This document shows, one piece after another, positions 27,896 to 37,082 of a DNA stretch of 64,000 bases. The DNA comes from Moraxella oculi. Lineage in GTDB: Bacteria > Pseudomonadota > Gammaproteobacteria > Pseudomonadales > Moraxellaceae. Position numbers and translations under genes: made by a program. Each line of letters begins with the position of its first letter. Position 1 is the stretch's first letter. The stretch covers positions 1 through 64,000 of the forward strand of contig NZ_JAMBAQ010000012.1 of the NCBI RefSeq assembly GCF_023336735.1, given 5' to 3'. The notes beneath the pieces were generated by a model. The model was not told the DNA's origin. It was given only the letters and a program-made list of their open reading frames with translations, and made no database searches.

Positions 27896-28105
27896 TTAAA
27901 GTTTTGTAACTTCTTCTGCTTGCAGTCCTTTATCGCCTTCGGTAACAACAAACTCAACGGCTTGACCTTCTTTTAAAGAGCGGTAGCCTTCACCTAAGAT
28001 TGAACGAAAATGCACAAAAACATCTTCACCTGTTGCACGCTGAATGAAACCAAAACCTTTAGAGTCGTTGAACCATTTGACAGTGCCTTGTTCACGAGCT
28101 GACAT
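27896..28105 (-). CDS. Cold-shock protein (CspA family)
   Basis: This 69-residue single cold-shock domain binds single-stranded RNA/DNA and melts mRNA structure. RNP1 is KGFGFI and RNP2 is VFVHF. The sequence [16 protein letters not shown] is diagnostic. The leader is long (about 135 bases from the predicted promoter), as in cold-inducible csp genes where the 5' untranslated region senses temperature. AGGA precedes the ATG. Confidence 0.96.
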   Translation of the reverse strand: MSAREQGTVKWFNDSKGFGFIQRATGEDVFVHFRSILGEGYRSLKEGQAVEFVVTEGDKGLQAEEVTKL

Positions 28106-28246
28106 ATTCTTTTCCTATAAAAATGCTTGACCGATACTCATCGCAAGCTTATTAACTGTGTTGAATCAGTATTGATTCCGACGCAGTTGCCATATTCGCT
28201 TTTTATGAAATTAAATAAGCTTGAATAAGACCTAACTGCTCAAATT

Positions 28247-28275
28247 ATCATACCAATGATGAATTAAGAATACAA
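28247..28275 (-). promoter_or_regulatory. Promoter of the cold-shock gene with long leader
   Basis: On the minus strand TTGTAT (28270-28275) and TATGAT (28247-28252) are 17 bases apart. The transcript would have a ~135-base untranslated leader to the start at 28105. The rest of 28106-28410 holds only this leader and the aroQ upstream region, with a candidate TGC-CATAAT extended -10 at 28365-28373 for aroQ. Confidence 0.6.
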
Positions 28276-28410
28276 GCGTTTTTCATGCTTTATTAATAAT
28301 TTCATCAGAAAAGTCTGAATGGTTGATGCACTTATTGACAATGCGTCCAAACTCTGTAAAAATCTGCCATAATCATTTAAACCATTGTTTTTCATCATCG
28401 TGGGTGAGGC

Positions 28411-28893
28411 ATGATTAAGAATAGACCGCACATTTTACTATTAAATGGACCAAATTTGCATTTATTAGGCAAAAGAGAGCCGCACATCTATGGTTCTTTG
28501 ACGCTCACTGACATTGAGTGTCGATTAAAACAAAAAGCAAGTAACCATGGCATACAACTGACTGTTTTCCAATCTAACCACGAAGGCAAGATTGTTGATA
28601 AAATTGGTGAGTTGGGTTTATTGGCGGATGAGGCCCTGCAATTTGATGGTGTCATCATCAATCCTGCTGCATTCACACACACTTCTGTCGCCATCAGAGA
28701 TGCTTTGTTGGCAGCGAATAAGCCGTTTATTGAGGTTCATCTGTCTAATATTCATGCCAGAGAGCCCTTTCGTACCCATTCTTATTTTTCTGATCGAGCG
28801 GTAGGTGTGGTTTGTGGCCTTGGTGATTTGGGTTATGACATGGCACTAGATTGGTTTGTTCAATATTTTAATCAAAAATTAAGCTTGGTGTGA
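28411..28893 (+). CDS. aroQ: 3-Dehydroquinate dehydratase, type II
   Basis: This enzyme makes 3-dehydroshikimate in the shikimate pathway. The 160 residues show [19 protein letters not shown] with the catalytic tyrosine (IYG) and the flexible lid arginine just before it. [33 protein letters not shown] and [21 protein letters not shown] complete the active site. All family residues are present. It is a single gene with no ribosome site better than GTGAGG. Confidence 0.96.
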   Translation: MIKNRPHILLLNGPNLHLLGKREPHIYGSLTLTDIECRLKQKASNHGIQLTVFQSNHEGKIVDKIGELGLLADEALQFDGVIINPAAFTHTSVAIRDALLAANKPFIEVHLSNIHAREPFRTHSYFSDRAVGVVCGLGDLGYDMALDWFVQYFNQKLSLV

Positions 28894-28980
28894 TGAAAGG
28901 GTGGGTGCCACCATGATGACTAGACTGCTGATGTCATTTTTAAGTTAGCTACACGATGGCAAGAAATTGGTGATGACCCA

Positions 28981-29020
28981 ATAAAAACATTGCCCAATAA
29001 TCATTGAGCAATGTTTTTAT
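28981..29020. terminator. Bidirectional terminator between aroQ and gcvP
   Basis: A 13-base perfect stem (28981-28993 with 29008-29020) contains terminal A and T runs, with a further CAAT/ATTG pairing in the loop. It serves the convergent aroQ and gcvP transcripts. Confidence 0.88.
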
Positions 29021-29047
29021 TATGTGATGACATCAAAAAATGATTTT

Positions 29048-31894
29048 TTATGACTCGTAGTGATCAATGCTTGGACAGCTACAAATCAGATTTTTGTCGC
29101 CATACACATCATCCACACGACCGACTGTTGGCCAAAACTTATGTGCTTTGACATAAGGTAATGGGAATGCTCCCACTTCACGATCGTATGGTCTGTCCCA
29201 CTCACCAATGATGACATCTTGCGTGTGTGGTGCATTCACCAATGGGTTATTATCAGCTGTCCAGCCGTCTGTGCCAGCTTTTACTTTTAAGGCTTCTTGT
29301 TTGATTTGTTTTAGAGCGAAGATGAAACGGTCAAGCTCATCTTTACTTTCGCTTTCTGTTGGCTCAATCATCAAAGTGCCAGCTACAGGGAAAGACATTG
29401 TTGGCGCATGGAAGCCATAGTCCATCAGACGCTTAGCAATGTCTGTTTCACTGATGCCTGTTTGTTCTTTAAGTGGACGAATGTCAATGATGCATTCGTG
29501 TGCTACGCGCCCATTTTTACCTGTGTACAGTACTGGATAATCATCTTTTAGGGATTGTGCAATGTAGTTGGCATTTAAAAGTGCTTGCTTGGTGGCTGAC
29601 AACAGACCATCATGCCCCATCATTGTGATGTACATCCATGAGATGGGTAGAATGCTTGCTGAACCATAAGGTGCTGCAGACACGGCGGATTGATTGGTGG
29701 TTGCATTGAATACAGGATTGACACTGTGGCTGGCGATGAAAGGTGCCAAATGCGATTTTAGTCCGATAGGGCCCATGCCTGGTCCGCCACCGCCATGAGG
29801 AATGCAGAAGGTCTTATGTAGATTCATGTGTAGCACATCAGCACCGACATCAGCAGGTTGCATGATGCCTACTTGTGCATTCATGTTGGCACCATCCATA
29901 TAGACTTGTCCGCCATGTTGATGAATCAAATCGCAGATATCACGAATGCCTTCTTCAAACACGCCGTGCGTTGATGGATAGGTGATCATCAATGCACCTA
30001 GCTTGTCGCTGTGTTTTTCACATTTCTCCTGCAAATCAGCAAAATCCACATTGCCATTGGCATCGGTAGCGACCACCACCACTTGCATGCCTAACATGTG
30101 TGCTGTGGCTGGGTTGGTTCCGTGTGCTGAGCGTGGGATTAGGCAGACATTGCGTTCTTCTTGATTGCAAGAGGCGTGGTAACGACGAATGGCCAATAAG
30201 CCTGCATACTCACCGCTGGCACCTGAGTTGGGCTGCATGGAGATCTCATCAAAGCCTGTGATGGCTTTTAATTGGTCCTGTAAGCTTGCAATCATCTCAA
30301 TGTAGCCTACAGTATCTTCACTTGGGGCGAATGGATGCACATTGGCAAACTCATTCCAAGTAATTGGCAACATCTCACTGGTGGCATTAAGCTTCATTGT
30401 GCAAGAACCTAGGGAAATCATGGATCGGTTCATTGCTAAGTCTTTATCTTCTAATGATTTTAGATAACGAAGCATTTGATGTTCGGTATGATGACTGTTG
30501 AAAGTAGGATGGGTCAAAATGTCATCTTTGCGATTGAGTTCGCCAAGTGTGTTTTTAACCACATCAAGATTGCCAGTAACCCCAAAAATCTCACACAACT
30601 CATCGAATTCTTTTTTGTCAGACAATTCATGGAAGGATACGCCCACCAAATCATCTTTGTAAAAAAGATTGTAGCCTTTTGATTTTGCTGATTTGACAAG
30701 CTCGTCTGCTTTGTCGGTTTTAATAGTGATGGTGTCAAAGAACACATCGCTAACAGGCGTGAAGTCATTTTTGATGGCATCATAAAAAGCCACTGCCAAA
30801 GCATGGATTCGGCTGGCAATACGCTTTAGACCTGTTGGGCCGTGATAGACAGCGTACATGCCTGCCAAATTTGCCAAAAGTACTTGACTTGTGCAGATGT
30901 TGGAGTTGGCTTTTTCACGACGGATATGCTGTTCACGAGTTTGCAAAGCCATGCGTAAAGCGGTATTACCTTGTGCGTCTTTGGAAACGCCGATGATGCG
31001 ACCAGGGGCGGAGCGTTTGTCCTTGTCTTTAAAGGCAAAATAAGCAGCATGTGGACCACCAAAACCCATTGGAATGCCAAATCTTTGCGTGCTGCCTAAG
31101 GCGATATCAGCCCCCATTTGAGCAGGGGATTTAAGTAGCACAAGACTCATGATATCGGTTGCTACGATGGCGTAAGTGTTGTTGGCTTTGACCTTAGAGA
31201 TGACATCGGTCAAGTCCACCACATCGCCGTTCTTGCCGACATACTGGAAAAATGCTCCAAAGTAATCGCCATTTTTAGCAGTGGCAAAATCCCCAACCAC
31301 CACCTCAAAGCCAAAATATTTAGCACGAGTTCTGATGACATCTAAAGTCTGTGGATAAGTGCGATCATCAACAAAAAATTGATTGGATTTGGATTTGCTA
31401 CAACGCTTGGCCATCGCCATGCCTTCAGCAGCTGCCGTTGCTTCATCAAGCAAGCTTGCCCCTGCCAAATCCATGCCTGTCAAATCAATGCAGACTTGTT
31501 GGAAATTTAAAAGGGCTTCTAAGCGACCTTGGGCGATCTCAGCTTGGTAAGGTGTGTAGGCAGTGTACCAGCCGGGATTTTCAAGCACATTTCGTTGAAT
31601 GACCGCAGGCAGGCGAGTGGGCGAGTAACCTTGACCGATATAGCTTTTGGCAACGGTAATTTTATCTGCCATTCGACGCAGTTTGGCAAGAGCGTTGTGT
31701 TCGCTCATGGCAGGTGGTAAATCCAAGTCTTTATTTAATCGTATTGACTGAGGAACGACGCTGTCCACAAATTCATCAAGCGTCTTAGCACCAACAGCAC
31801 CTAAAAGTGCTTGTTGCTCTTCTTGGTTATTGCCCAGGTGTCGATGCACAAAGGCGTTTTCATAAAATAAGTCGGAAAAGGTGTTGAACGACAT
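29048..31894 (-). CDS. gcvP: Glycine dehydrogenase (decarboxylating), P protein
   Basis: The PLP enzyme of glycine cleavage decarboxylates glycine and loads the aminomethyl group on the H protein lipoate. At 948 residues it is the fused single-chain form. The N-terminal half contains [23 protein letters not shown]; the C-terminal half has the PLP lysine in [19 protein letters not shown]. The gene starts 13 bases downstream of the YcgG-HAD fusion stop, so its transcript probably begins at or before that gene rather than at gcvT. The region has normal base composition (one row counted, about 50% G+C). Confidence 0.97.
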   Translation of the reverse strand: MSFNTFSDLFYENAFVHRHLGNNQEEQQALLGAVGAKTLDEFVDSVVPQSIRLNKDLDLPPAMSEHNALAKLRRMADKITVAKSYIGQGYSPTRLPAVIQRNVLENPGWYTAYTPYQAEIAQGRLEALLNFQQVCIDLTGMDLAGASLLDEATAAAEGMAMAKRCSKSKSNQFFVDDRTYPQTLDVIRTRAKYFGFEVVVGDFATAKNGDYFGAFFQYVGKNGDVVDLTDVISKVKANNTYAIVATDIMSLVLLKSPAQMGADIALGSTQRFGIPMGFGGPHAAYFAFKDKDKRSAPGRIIGVSKDAQGNTALRMALQTREQHIRREKANSNICTSQVLLANLAGMYAVYHGPTGLKRIASRIHALAVAFYDAIKNDFTPVSDVFFDTITIKTDKADELVKSAKSKGYNLFYKDDLVGVSFHELSDKKEFDELCEIFGVTGNLDVVKNTLGELNRKDDILTHPTFNSHHTEHQMLRYLKSLEDKDLAMNRSMISLGSCTMKLNATSEMLPITWNEFANVHPFAPSEDTVGYIEMIASLQDQLKAITGFDEISMQPNSGASGEYAGLLAIRRYHASCNQEERNVCLIPRSAHGTNPATAHMLGMQVVVVATDANGNVDFADLQEKCEKHSDKLGALMITYPSTHGVFEEGIRDICDLIHQHGGQVYMDGANMNAQVGIMQPADVGADVLHMNLHKTFCIPHGGGGPGMGPIGLKSHLAPFIASHSVNPVFNATTNQSAVSAAPYGSASILPISWMYITMMGHDGLLSATKQALLNANYIAQSLKDDYPVLYTGKNGRVAHECIIDIRPLKEQTGISETDIAKRLMDYGFHAPTMSFPVAGTLMIEPTESESKDELDRFIFALKQIKQEALKVKAGTDGWTADNNPLVNAPHTQDVIIGEWDRPYDREVGAFPLPYVKAHKFWPTVGRVDDVYGDKNLICSCPSIDHYES

Positions 31895-31907
31895 AAGTTA
31901 TCCTTTT

Positions 31908-33383
31908 TTAGGTTAGGGTTGGATGGAAAGGGTGTTTTTTATTTGATTGATTTTTGAATGGACAAGCAATCAATTTTTTGCTAAGAATTGTCACTAGAGA
32001 ATGAAAATCTTCTGCAATGTGGCTTGGATTGGATTCTTTTAGTGTTTTTTGATTATGAGAACCCCAAGTGACAGCACAGGTATCCACATTTGCGGATTTT
32101 CCCGCCATAATATCAAAGGTCGTATCTCCAATCATCATCACTCTTTGCAAAGAATGTTTGGAAATACCAAAAAAATCCAAAGCTACCAAAATACATTCTG
32201 GATTTGGTTTTGGCTTAGTAACTTGGTCTGCTCCAACCACAAAATCAATATATTTTTCAATGCCTAGTTGGTTGATATTACGAATGGCAACATCAGTTTT
32301 TTTGCTTGTAACAATAGCAATTTTTTTGCCTTGATTTTTTAATTCAATCAAAGATTCTTTCATATAAGGAAAAGCCTTAATATGATTTTCTGACTCTATT
32401 CTATATATGCTTCTAAATATAGAAAGTAATTTTTCAAAATTGGATAAGCTTAACTTATTCGCCCCCATTTCTTTGAAAGATCGCTCTATTGGTATTCCCA
32501 TTAAGTGTACAATCTTTTCTGCTGTTGGAACAGGGAGTTTCATTTCTGAAAAAGCCCTTTGTGTAGATATAATTGCACATTCAGATGAGTCGGCAATGGT
32601 TCCATCAAAATCAAATAAAATATGAGTGTACTTATATATGTCTTTTTCCCAAAATTTATCAAAAAAAACATCATTATTATCTGGTAAAAAATAAGATTCT
32701 GGCAATGGTCTTGGTTTTCCGTGATTAAATAGTGAACCTAGACCTTCATACACCTCCATGCCATCATCATAATTTTTGGTTCTTTTCCCGATTTTCTTTT
32801 GCCAAGTAAGCTTATCATCAAAGTCTTTGTAAAAACAGTTTGAGCCTGATAATGTTTGCATTGCTAGTACAATAGATGAGCCAAGATTGCGTGATTTTCT
32901 CTTATCGTGAAACGGACTGCTGACATTGACAAACCAAATCTCATTATCAAAGCAATAAGCAAAGTTTGGAGATGACGAGTCTTTTGGAATATCTTTTATC
33001 CACTCGCTAGGGTCATATTCGTGTGCTTTTGTTAATGCATTCCAAGCAGAATCATGAGTGTCTTCAAGAGATTTTTCATCACTTAATTCCAAAAATATGA
33101 TTAATGGCAATAATCCTTTTTGTTCTTTATTCTCCAAACTTCTTAGAATATCAAGATACTCTTGTATTATTTTAGACATTTTTAACCCAATATTTGGCTC
33201 ATCATTTTCAATAAATCCGACTTTCGTTAATTGTTTTCTATGTGCAATCATGCCAAGTAAACAAGGAAAATCTTTTTTATTGATATTTTCATTAAACTCA
33301 TGAAAAGATTTTAAAACCCAAGTTGGCAATGATTTTTTTGGTGTTGGAAAAAAATCATTGTAAGAGTATAAGTTGTTTGCCAT
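31908..33383 (-). CDS. YqcI/YcgG (GntA-type) domain fused to a HAD phosphatase
   Basis: Two domains are joined in one 491-residue protein. Residues ~1-230 match the YqcI/YcgG family, with FPCLLGMIAHRK near the start and FVNVSSPFHDKRKSRNLGSS near 155; the characterised member GntA is a heme-dependent guanidino N-hydroxylase. Residues ~255-480 are a complete HAD hydrolase of phosphoglycolate-phosphatase type: DFDGTIADS, a helical cap, VTSKK, KPKPNP and GDTTFDIMAG. The ATG at 33383 was chosen because GGGGA lies eight bases before it. The gene is strikingly A+T-rich (25% G+C in the row at 33061) and lies between gcvH and gcvP, suggesting transfer. The substrate is unknown. Confidence 0.85.
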   Translation of the reverse strand: MANNLYSYNDFFPTPKKSLPTWVLKSFHEFNENINKKDFPCLLGMIAHRKQLTKVGFIENDEPNIGLKMSKIIQEYLDILRSLENKEQKGLLPLIIFLELSDEKSLEDTHDSAWNALTKAHEYDPSEWIKDIPKDSSSPNFAYCFDNEIWFVNVSSPFHDKRKSRNLGSSIVLAMQTLSGSNCFYKDFDDKLTWQKKIGKRTKNYDDGMEVYEGLGSLFNHGKPRPLPESYFLPDNNDVFFDKFWEKDIYKYTHILFDFDGTIADSSECAIISTQRAFSEMKLPVPTAEKIVHLMGIPIERSFKEMGANKLSLSNFEKLLSIFRSIYRIESENHIKAFPYMKESLIELKNQGKKIAIVTSKKTDVAIRNINQLGIEKYIDFVVGADQVTKPKPNPECILVALDFFGISKHSLQRVMMIGDTTFDIMAGKSANVDTCAVTWGSHNQKTLKESNPSHIAEDFHSLVTILSKKLIACPFKNQSNKKHPFHPTLT

Positions 33384-33508
33384 ATTACAATTCCCCATAA
33401 TATTGATTGGGCATTATTGCATTTGTAGACGGTGCTATACAGATGCATTTATCTTGGCGTTTATTTAATACCCTACGCTAAAAATCAGTTATCTATAAAC
33501 CAAAAATC

Positions 33509-33547
33509 AAAACAAGCGTAAATTTATAAAACTTACGCTTGTTTTTA
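33509..33547. terminator. Terminator after gcvH
   Basis: A 13-base perfect stem (33509-33521 with 33533-33545) carries A and T runs. It lies just past the gcvH stop and should separate gcvT-gcvH from the fusion gene and gcvP unless read through. Confidence 0.85.
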
Positions 33548-33552
33548 TCGAA

Positions 33553-33933
33553 TTACAGACTTTCTTCGTACTCGTCCGCACTCATTAGATTGTCATAGTC
33601 AGCAGAGTTGGTGGGTTTGACTTTAAAAAACCACGCCTTGCCATAAGGGTCTTCATTGGCAAGCTCTGGGCTGTCCACCAGCTCTTCATTGATTTCAATG
33701 ATTTCGCCACTGATGGGGGCGTAGACATCGCTGGCGGCTTTGACAGACTCTACAACGGCAATCTCTTGGTCGGCTTCTACTTCGCTACCCACCTCTGGTA
33801 ATTCAACAAAAACCACATCGCCAAGCAAATCTTGGGCGTGGTCGGTGATGCCAACAGTGATTGTGCCATCAGATTCTAAGCGTAACCATTCGTGACTGGC
33901 TACATATTTCAATTCGCTAGGAATGTTACTCAT
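33553..33933 (-). CDS. gcvH: Glycine cleavage system H protein
   Basis: H protein is the lipoyl carrier that shuttles the aminomethyl group between P, T and L proteins. The 126 residues have [19 protein letters not shown] and the lipoylation site [18 protein letters not shown] with Lys65. The end [22 protein letters not shown] is typical. It is 545 bases downstream of gcvT, an unusually wide gap for this operon, and is followed by a strong terminator. Confidence 0.97.
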   Translation of the reverse strand: MSNIPSELKYVASHEWLRLESDGTITVGITDHAQDLLGDVVFVELPEVGSEVEADQEIAVVESVKAASDVYAPISGEIIEINEELVDSPELANEDPYGKAWFFKVKPTNSADYDNLMSADEYEESL

Positions 33934-34089
33934 AAAAAACTCCGTTAGGGTTAAAGTTAAAAATTAGATAAATTATTTTAAGAATTAGGAAATTTTTCAA
34001 TTTGAAATATGGAATTTATATTCCTCTTTTCTCTAACTCTAAATATGGCAATATGGCTAAAAAATAACGCCTACATATGATGATGTAAG

Positions 34090-34131
34090 ACAAAAGGATG
34101 TAATACATACAAGTATTTTTTGTCCTTTTGT
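34090..34131. repeat. Long imperfect palindrome between gcvT and gcvH
   Basis: ACAAAAGGA (34090-34098) pairs with TCCTTTTGT (34123-34131), and inside it AATAC (34102-34106) pairs with GTATT (34113-34117). There is no T-run. It lies downstream of the broken small gene and could be an RNA processing or termination structure. Confidence 0.5.
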
Positions 34132-34193
34132 TAGATTGATATACCATTCTGATAGTTTGTTTACCAAAATTCACTCCAAAGTAAAAAAGTCAA

Positions 34194-34416
34194 TTAGAGG
34201 GAGTTCATAACTTGCTTATATTCAGTAACAGCTTCTTGATCAGCCATGCATTTTTGGTAAATTTCCAAATCGCAAATATAAGTATCAACTTCTGTTTGAG
34301 GGTTAAATTTATAAGGCTTTGTGCAATAATGTGTTGCAACACAAGCAATATTTTTTAATTTAAACAGCAAAAAAAATCACCAAAGTAACAATGCTGAATT
34401 TTAAAAATTTCCCCAT
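34194..34416 (-). pseudogene. Small cysteine-containing exported or membrane protein gene, frameshifted at an A8 tract
   Basis: Read from an ATG at 34416 the frame gives MGKFLKFSIVTLVIFF and hits a stop at an eight-base A tract (T8 in the gene, 34369-34376). Removing one base restores a frame of about 73 residues to the TAA at 34194. The restored protein has a hydrophobic N-terminus, then IACVATHYCTKPYKF, DTYICDLEIYQKCMADQ and a C-terminal helix. The four cysteines look like two disulfides of a small periplasmic protein. It is either a one-base mutation, a phase-variable tract, or a sequencing error. I do not recognise the family. Confidence 0.6.
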
Positions 34417-34436
34417 TCTTATTTGAAATTAATTGT

Positions 34437-34462
34437 AAGGTATGATATTTATTTCATACCTT
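34437..34462. terminator. Hairpin downstream of gcvT
   Basis: AAGGTATGA (34437-34445) pairs with TCATACCTT (34454-34462), 16 bases past the gcvT stop. Without a T-run it may be only a weak terminator or an mRNA-stabilising stem. Confidence 0.45.
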
Positions 34463-34478
34463 CAATTGTAATCAAAAT

Positions 34479-35579
34479 TTAATCAAACTGCTTTTTACCA
34501 TTTCTAACAAATGGTAATTTAAGCACACGCACTTCCACTTCTTTACCACGCATAATCACCTTTGCACGCTCGCCTGTAAAGTCAGCAGGCACACGGGCAA
34601 TGGCGATGGATTGAGACAGTGTGGGAGAAAATACGCCACTGGTAGTAATGCCGTTGCCGTTTTCGGTAACGACTTCCATGCCTGCGCGCATGACGCCTTT
34701 TTCTTCTAACAACAAACCGACTTGCTTGACTTGAATGCCTGCTGATTTTAACGCAATCAAAGCCGATTTGCCAATAAAATCACGCGTGTCGTCTTTTAGG
34801 TCTACTGTCCATGCCATGCCTGCTTCAAGTGGACTGACTTCATCGGTCATGTCATTGCCATACAGATTCATGCCCGCTTCCATTCTAAGAGTGTCCCTTG
34901 CCCCAAGACCGCAAGGCTGAACACCTGCTTTGGCAAGCTCATTGAAAAAACCGACCGATGCGTCCGCTGGCATGACCACTTCCACGCCATCTTCGCCTGT
35001 GTAGCCTGTACGAGCCACAAACCAGTCATTGCCCAAATCAACGCCCACAAATGGTTTTAATGCGTTTACCTTGTCTGCCCATTCAGGCTTGACTGTCAGC
35101 ATTTTTTCAACGGCTTTTGGACCTTGTACGGCAAGCATGGCCAACTCATAACGAGGTGTCAAGGTTACGCCAAACTCTGCTCCAACTTTGGCAAAATGTG
35201 CCAAGTCTTTCTCGCGAGTCGCTCCATTTGAAACGATGCGATAGGTGGTCTCATCTTCACTTGTGCGATAAGCAATCAGATCATCAATCACGCCACCTTC
35301 TTCATTAAGCATGGCTGAATATAAAGCTTTACCGACAAACGAAAGTTTTGTAACATCATTGGCAAGCAATTTTTGCATGAATGCTTTGGCTTGAGATCCT
35401 GCCACATCAGTAACCAGCATATGACTGACATCAAACATGCCTGCGTCTGTACGCACCGCATGATGTTCATCAATCTGTGAGCCATAATTAACGGGCAGTT
35501 CCCATCCACCAAAGTCAACCAATTTACCGTTGTGAGCGGCATGAGCATCAAAAAGGGGGGTGCGTTGTGGAGTAGACAT
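34479..35579 (-). CDS. gcvT: Aminomethyltransferase, glycine cleavage T protein
   Basis: T protein moves the methylene group from H-protein lipoate to tetrahydrofolate and frees ammonia. At 366 residues it has the family length. It shows [36 protein letters not shown], the folate-site [17 protein letters not shown] and [15 protein letters not shown]. It is headed by a tandem glycine riboswitch and AAAGGAAA as ribosome site. gcvH and gcvP follow on the same strand but are not tightly spaced. Confidence 0.97.
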   Translation of the reverse strand: MSTPQRTPLFDAHAAHNGKLVDFGGWELPVNYGSQIDEHHAVRTDAGMFDVSHMLVTDVAGSQAKAFMQKLLANDVTKLSFVGKALYSAMLNEEGGVIDDLIAYRTSEDETTYRIVSNGATREKDLAHFAKVGAEFGVTLTPRYELAMLAVQGPKAVEKMLTVKPEWADKVNALKPFVGVDLGNDWFVARTGYTGEDGVEVVMPADASVGFFNELAKAGVQPCGLGARDTLRMEAGMNLYGNDMTDEVSPLEAGMAWTVDLKDDTRDFIGKSALIALKSAGIQVKQVGLLLEEKGVMRAGMEVVTENGNGITTSGVFSPTLSQSIAIARVPADFTGERAKVIMRGKEVEVRVLKLPFVRNGKKQFD

Positions 35580-35704
35580 TTTTAGTTTCCTTTACCTTAT
35601 ATATTAAGATGAGCTGATGACACCATCAGAATGCTTGCACTCAAATAAGATTGTATGGTCATGATCAAGCACATCATTTTAATCAACATTCAAAATTTAA
35701 GCAA

Positions 35705-35932
35705 CCCATCTGTCTTGTTACCTGAGATTTTCGGTAAATGCGGTTTACCTTTTATTCTTCGGTGTTGCATGCCATTGAAATCTTAACAACTGCCATAAAA
35801 TTTCCATGCAATCTCTCCAGATATTTCTACCAATTTTCAGTCCTTTTACCTGAGCGATTGTAGGGTTGAATTGACGCCTTCGGTGTTTTTTGCCTGTCAT
35901 TGCGACAATGAAGAGCAAAAAATCTCTTCTGA
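35705..35932 (-). promoter_or_regulatory. Tandem glycine riboswitch
   Basis: Two consecutive aptamers on the minus strand precede gcvT. Each has the hallmark ACACCGAAG element (near 35880 and 35763). Each also has the closing CTCAGGTAA...GAC element (first CTCAGGTAAAAGGACTGA near 35838-35855, second CTCAGGTAAC near 35720-35729), with GGAGAGATTG opening the second near 35810. Glycine riboswitches of this kind switch gcv genes on when glycine is abundant. Downstream are a CTGATG-GTGT-CATCAG hairpin (35614-35629) and a TGCTTG/CAAGCA pairing, but no T-run, so control may be at translation. Confidence 0.93.
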
Positions 35933-35949
35933 AAATTAAATTTGTACTT

Positions 35950-35978
35950 ATTATGAAAAATAATGATACAATTTACAA
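35950..35978 (-). promoter_or_regulatory. Promoter of the glycine riboswitch-gcvT transcript
   Basis: On the minus strand TTGTAA (35973-35978) and CATAAT (35950-35955) are separated by 17 bases, placing the transcript start just before the first aptamer. Confidence 0.65.
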
Positions 35979-36056
35979 GTAAAATTTTTAAATTTTATGA
36001 AAAATTATCAGTAATTCCCATGAATTCAAATAAGTCAACAGATTGAGAGTAAAGTC

Positions 36057-36377
36057 ATGCATTGCGATGTCTATAAATTTGCCAAAAATGAAGGTTGGTA
36101 TGTCTATATTGCTCGTCCAAATTATCCCAACGATACTGATGAAATTCGTGATTGGCTTGGTGTGTTGCCGAGCGACATTCGTCAAAAGTTAGGGCTTGGT
36201 ACTTTTGTGTTGCATTTGGATTTGGATGCGCGTGATAAGCTGGCAAGGGCAGACATTCATGAAGTCAAAGCAAAGCTTGCTGAACAAGGCTATTATGTTC
36301 AAGCACCGCCTGCGGATATATTGGCAGCACAGGCAGTGGCAAAAGCTCAAGCATTACAAGATAAGCAATATGACTGA
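36057..36377 (+). CDS. YcgL domain-containing protein
   Basis: This small protein of the YcgL family (DUF709) is found throughout gammaproteobacteria and its function is not established. The 106 residues begin MHCDVYKFAKNEGWYVYIARP, close to the family's usual CxVYKSxKKxxTYLYV start. The middle has LGVLPSDIRQKLGLGTFVLHLDL and the C-terminal half is helical (ADIHEVKAKLAEQGYYVQAPP). It is divergent from the gcvT riboswitch promoter, 80 bases away. Confidence 0.85.
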   Translation: MHCDVYKFAKNEGWYVYIARPNYPNDTDEIRDWLGVLPSDIRQKLGLGTFVLHLDLDARDKLARADIHEVKAKLAEQGYYVQAPPADILAAQAVAKAQALQDKQYD

Positions 36378-36429
36378 CTGTTTTAAAACATGCGTCATCA
36401 TTCATGGGTGATATGACTTGGTTGATCTG

Positions 36430-36438
36430 TGTTAAAAT
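36430..36438 (+). promoter_or_regulatory. Extended -10 promoter of the membrane protein gene
   Basis: TGT followed by TAAAAT, 34 bases before the ATG at 36472; no -35 is seen. Confidence 0.5.
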
Positions 36439-36471
36439 AAAGTGAAGTTATTTAATTAAGAAGTATGTATT

Positions 36472-36957
36472 ATGGATTGGATCAAAAACCTACCGTTAGA
36501 TAGTGTCAGTGAACATTTGGCAGGATTGATTGTTTGGTGGTCAAACTTGGTTGCAGGCGTGCCAGATGAATATTTGCCACTTGTGGTGTATGTCATCGCA
36601 TCAGTGCTTGTTTTATTATTGTGGATACCCATCATGCGTATCTTGCCTGTTGGTATTCGTGGCATCAGCTGGGCATTTTTAGCAGCGCTATTGTTCGCAC
36701 CAGGTGGTGCTGCTGGAGAAGAGGGGGTGGTTGCCCCTGCCATCATTGGCGTGTTTCACTCTTTACTCATGAAAAATTTTGTCGAAGTGGTTGGCAGCTC
36801 TTTACCCATTTTAGCAACTTTTGCGGCGTTTTTGGTGATTGGGGCGATTTGGCAGCTATTGCGTAGCGTCATAGAAAAGGGGATTGCTAAAAATCAAGAG
36901 ATGGCGTGGATTCAGCAAGAAAAGCAACGCTTAGCAAAATCTGAAACACTTAAATAG
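36472..36957 (+). CDS. Hypothetical inner-membrane protein, 161 residues
   Basis: I do not recognise the family. Three or four hydrophobic stretches are seen: about residues 40-57 (LPLVVYVIASVLVLLLWIPIM), 65-80, 85-100 and 112-128 (LPILATFAAFLVIGAIWQLL). A glycine-rich turn FAPGGAAGEEG falls between the second and third. The C-terminus is a charged helix rich in Lys, Gln and Glu, probably cytoplasmic. It sits alone between ycgL and the rpsF operon and has its own terminator. Confidence 0.72.
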   Translation: MDWIKNLPLDSVSEHLAGLIVWWSNLVAGVPDEYLPLVVYVIASVLVLLLWIPIMRILPVGIRGISWAFLAALLFAPGGAAGEEGVVAPAIIGVFHSLLMKNFVEVVGSSLPILATFAAFLVIGAIWQLLRSVIEKGIAKNQEMAWIQQEKQRLAKSETLK

Positions 36958-36981
36958 GTATTTGAGTATTGATGATAAATA

Positions 36982-37020
36982 AAGCCCTGAATGCAAGCAT
37001 GCTAGGGGCTTGTTTTTTTT
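36982..37020 (+). terminator. Terminator upstream of rpsF
   Basis: AAGCCC (36982-36987) pairs with GGGCTT (37006-37011) around an inner GCATGC-containing loop, followed by eight T residues. Its T-run overlaps the -35 region of the rpsF promoter. Confidence 0.75.
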
Positions 37021-37037
37021 AAAAGAATGTGTATAAT
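37010..37037 (+). promoter_or_regulatory. Promoter of rpsF-rpsR-rplI
   Basis: TTGTTT (37010-37015), 16 bases, then TATAAT (37032-37037), with a TGTG just before the -10. The leader is about 85 bases long. Confidence 0.75.
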
Positions 37038-37082
37038 AGCTGACTTGTGATTTTTAATATTTCTTAAAATTTACATCTCCTT

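Noticed and set aside
31908-33398. Reading the fusion as two separate genes
   Set aside because: No stop codon or plausible internal ribosome site separates the two domains, and the linker reads straight through in one frame.
33383-33398. Upstream ATG (33398) as start of the fusion gene
   Set aside because: That ATG overlaps the GGGGA element that serves as the ribosome site for the ATG at 33383.
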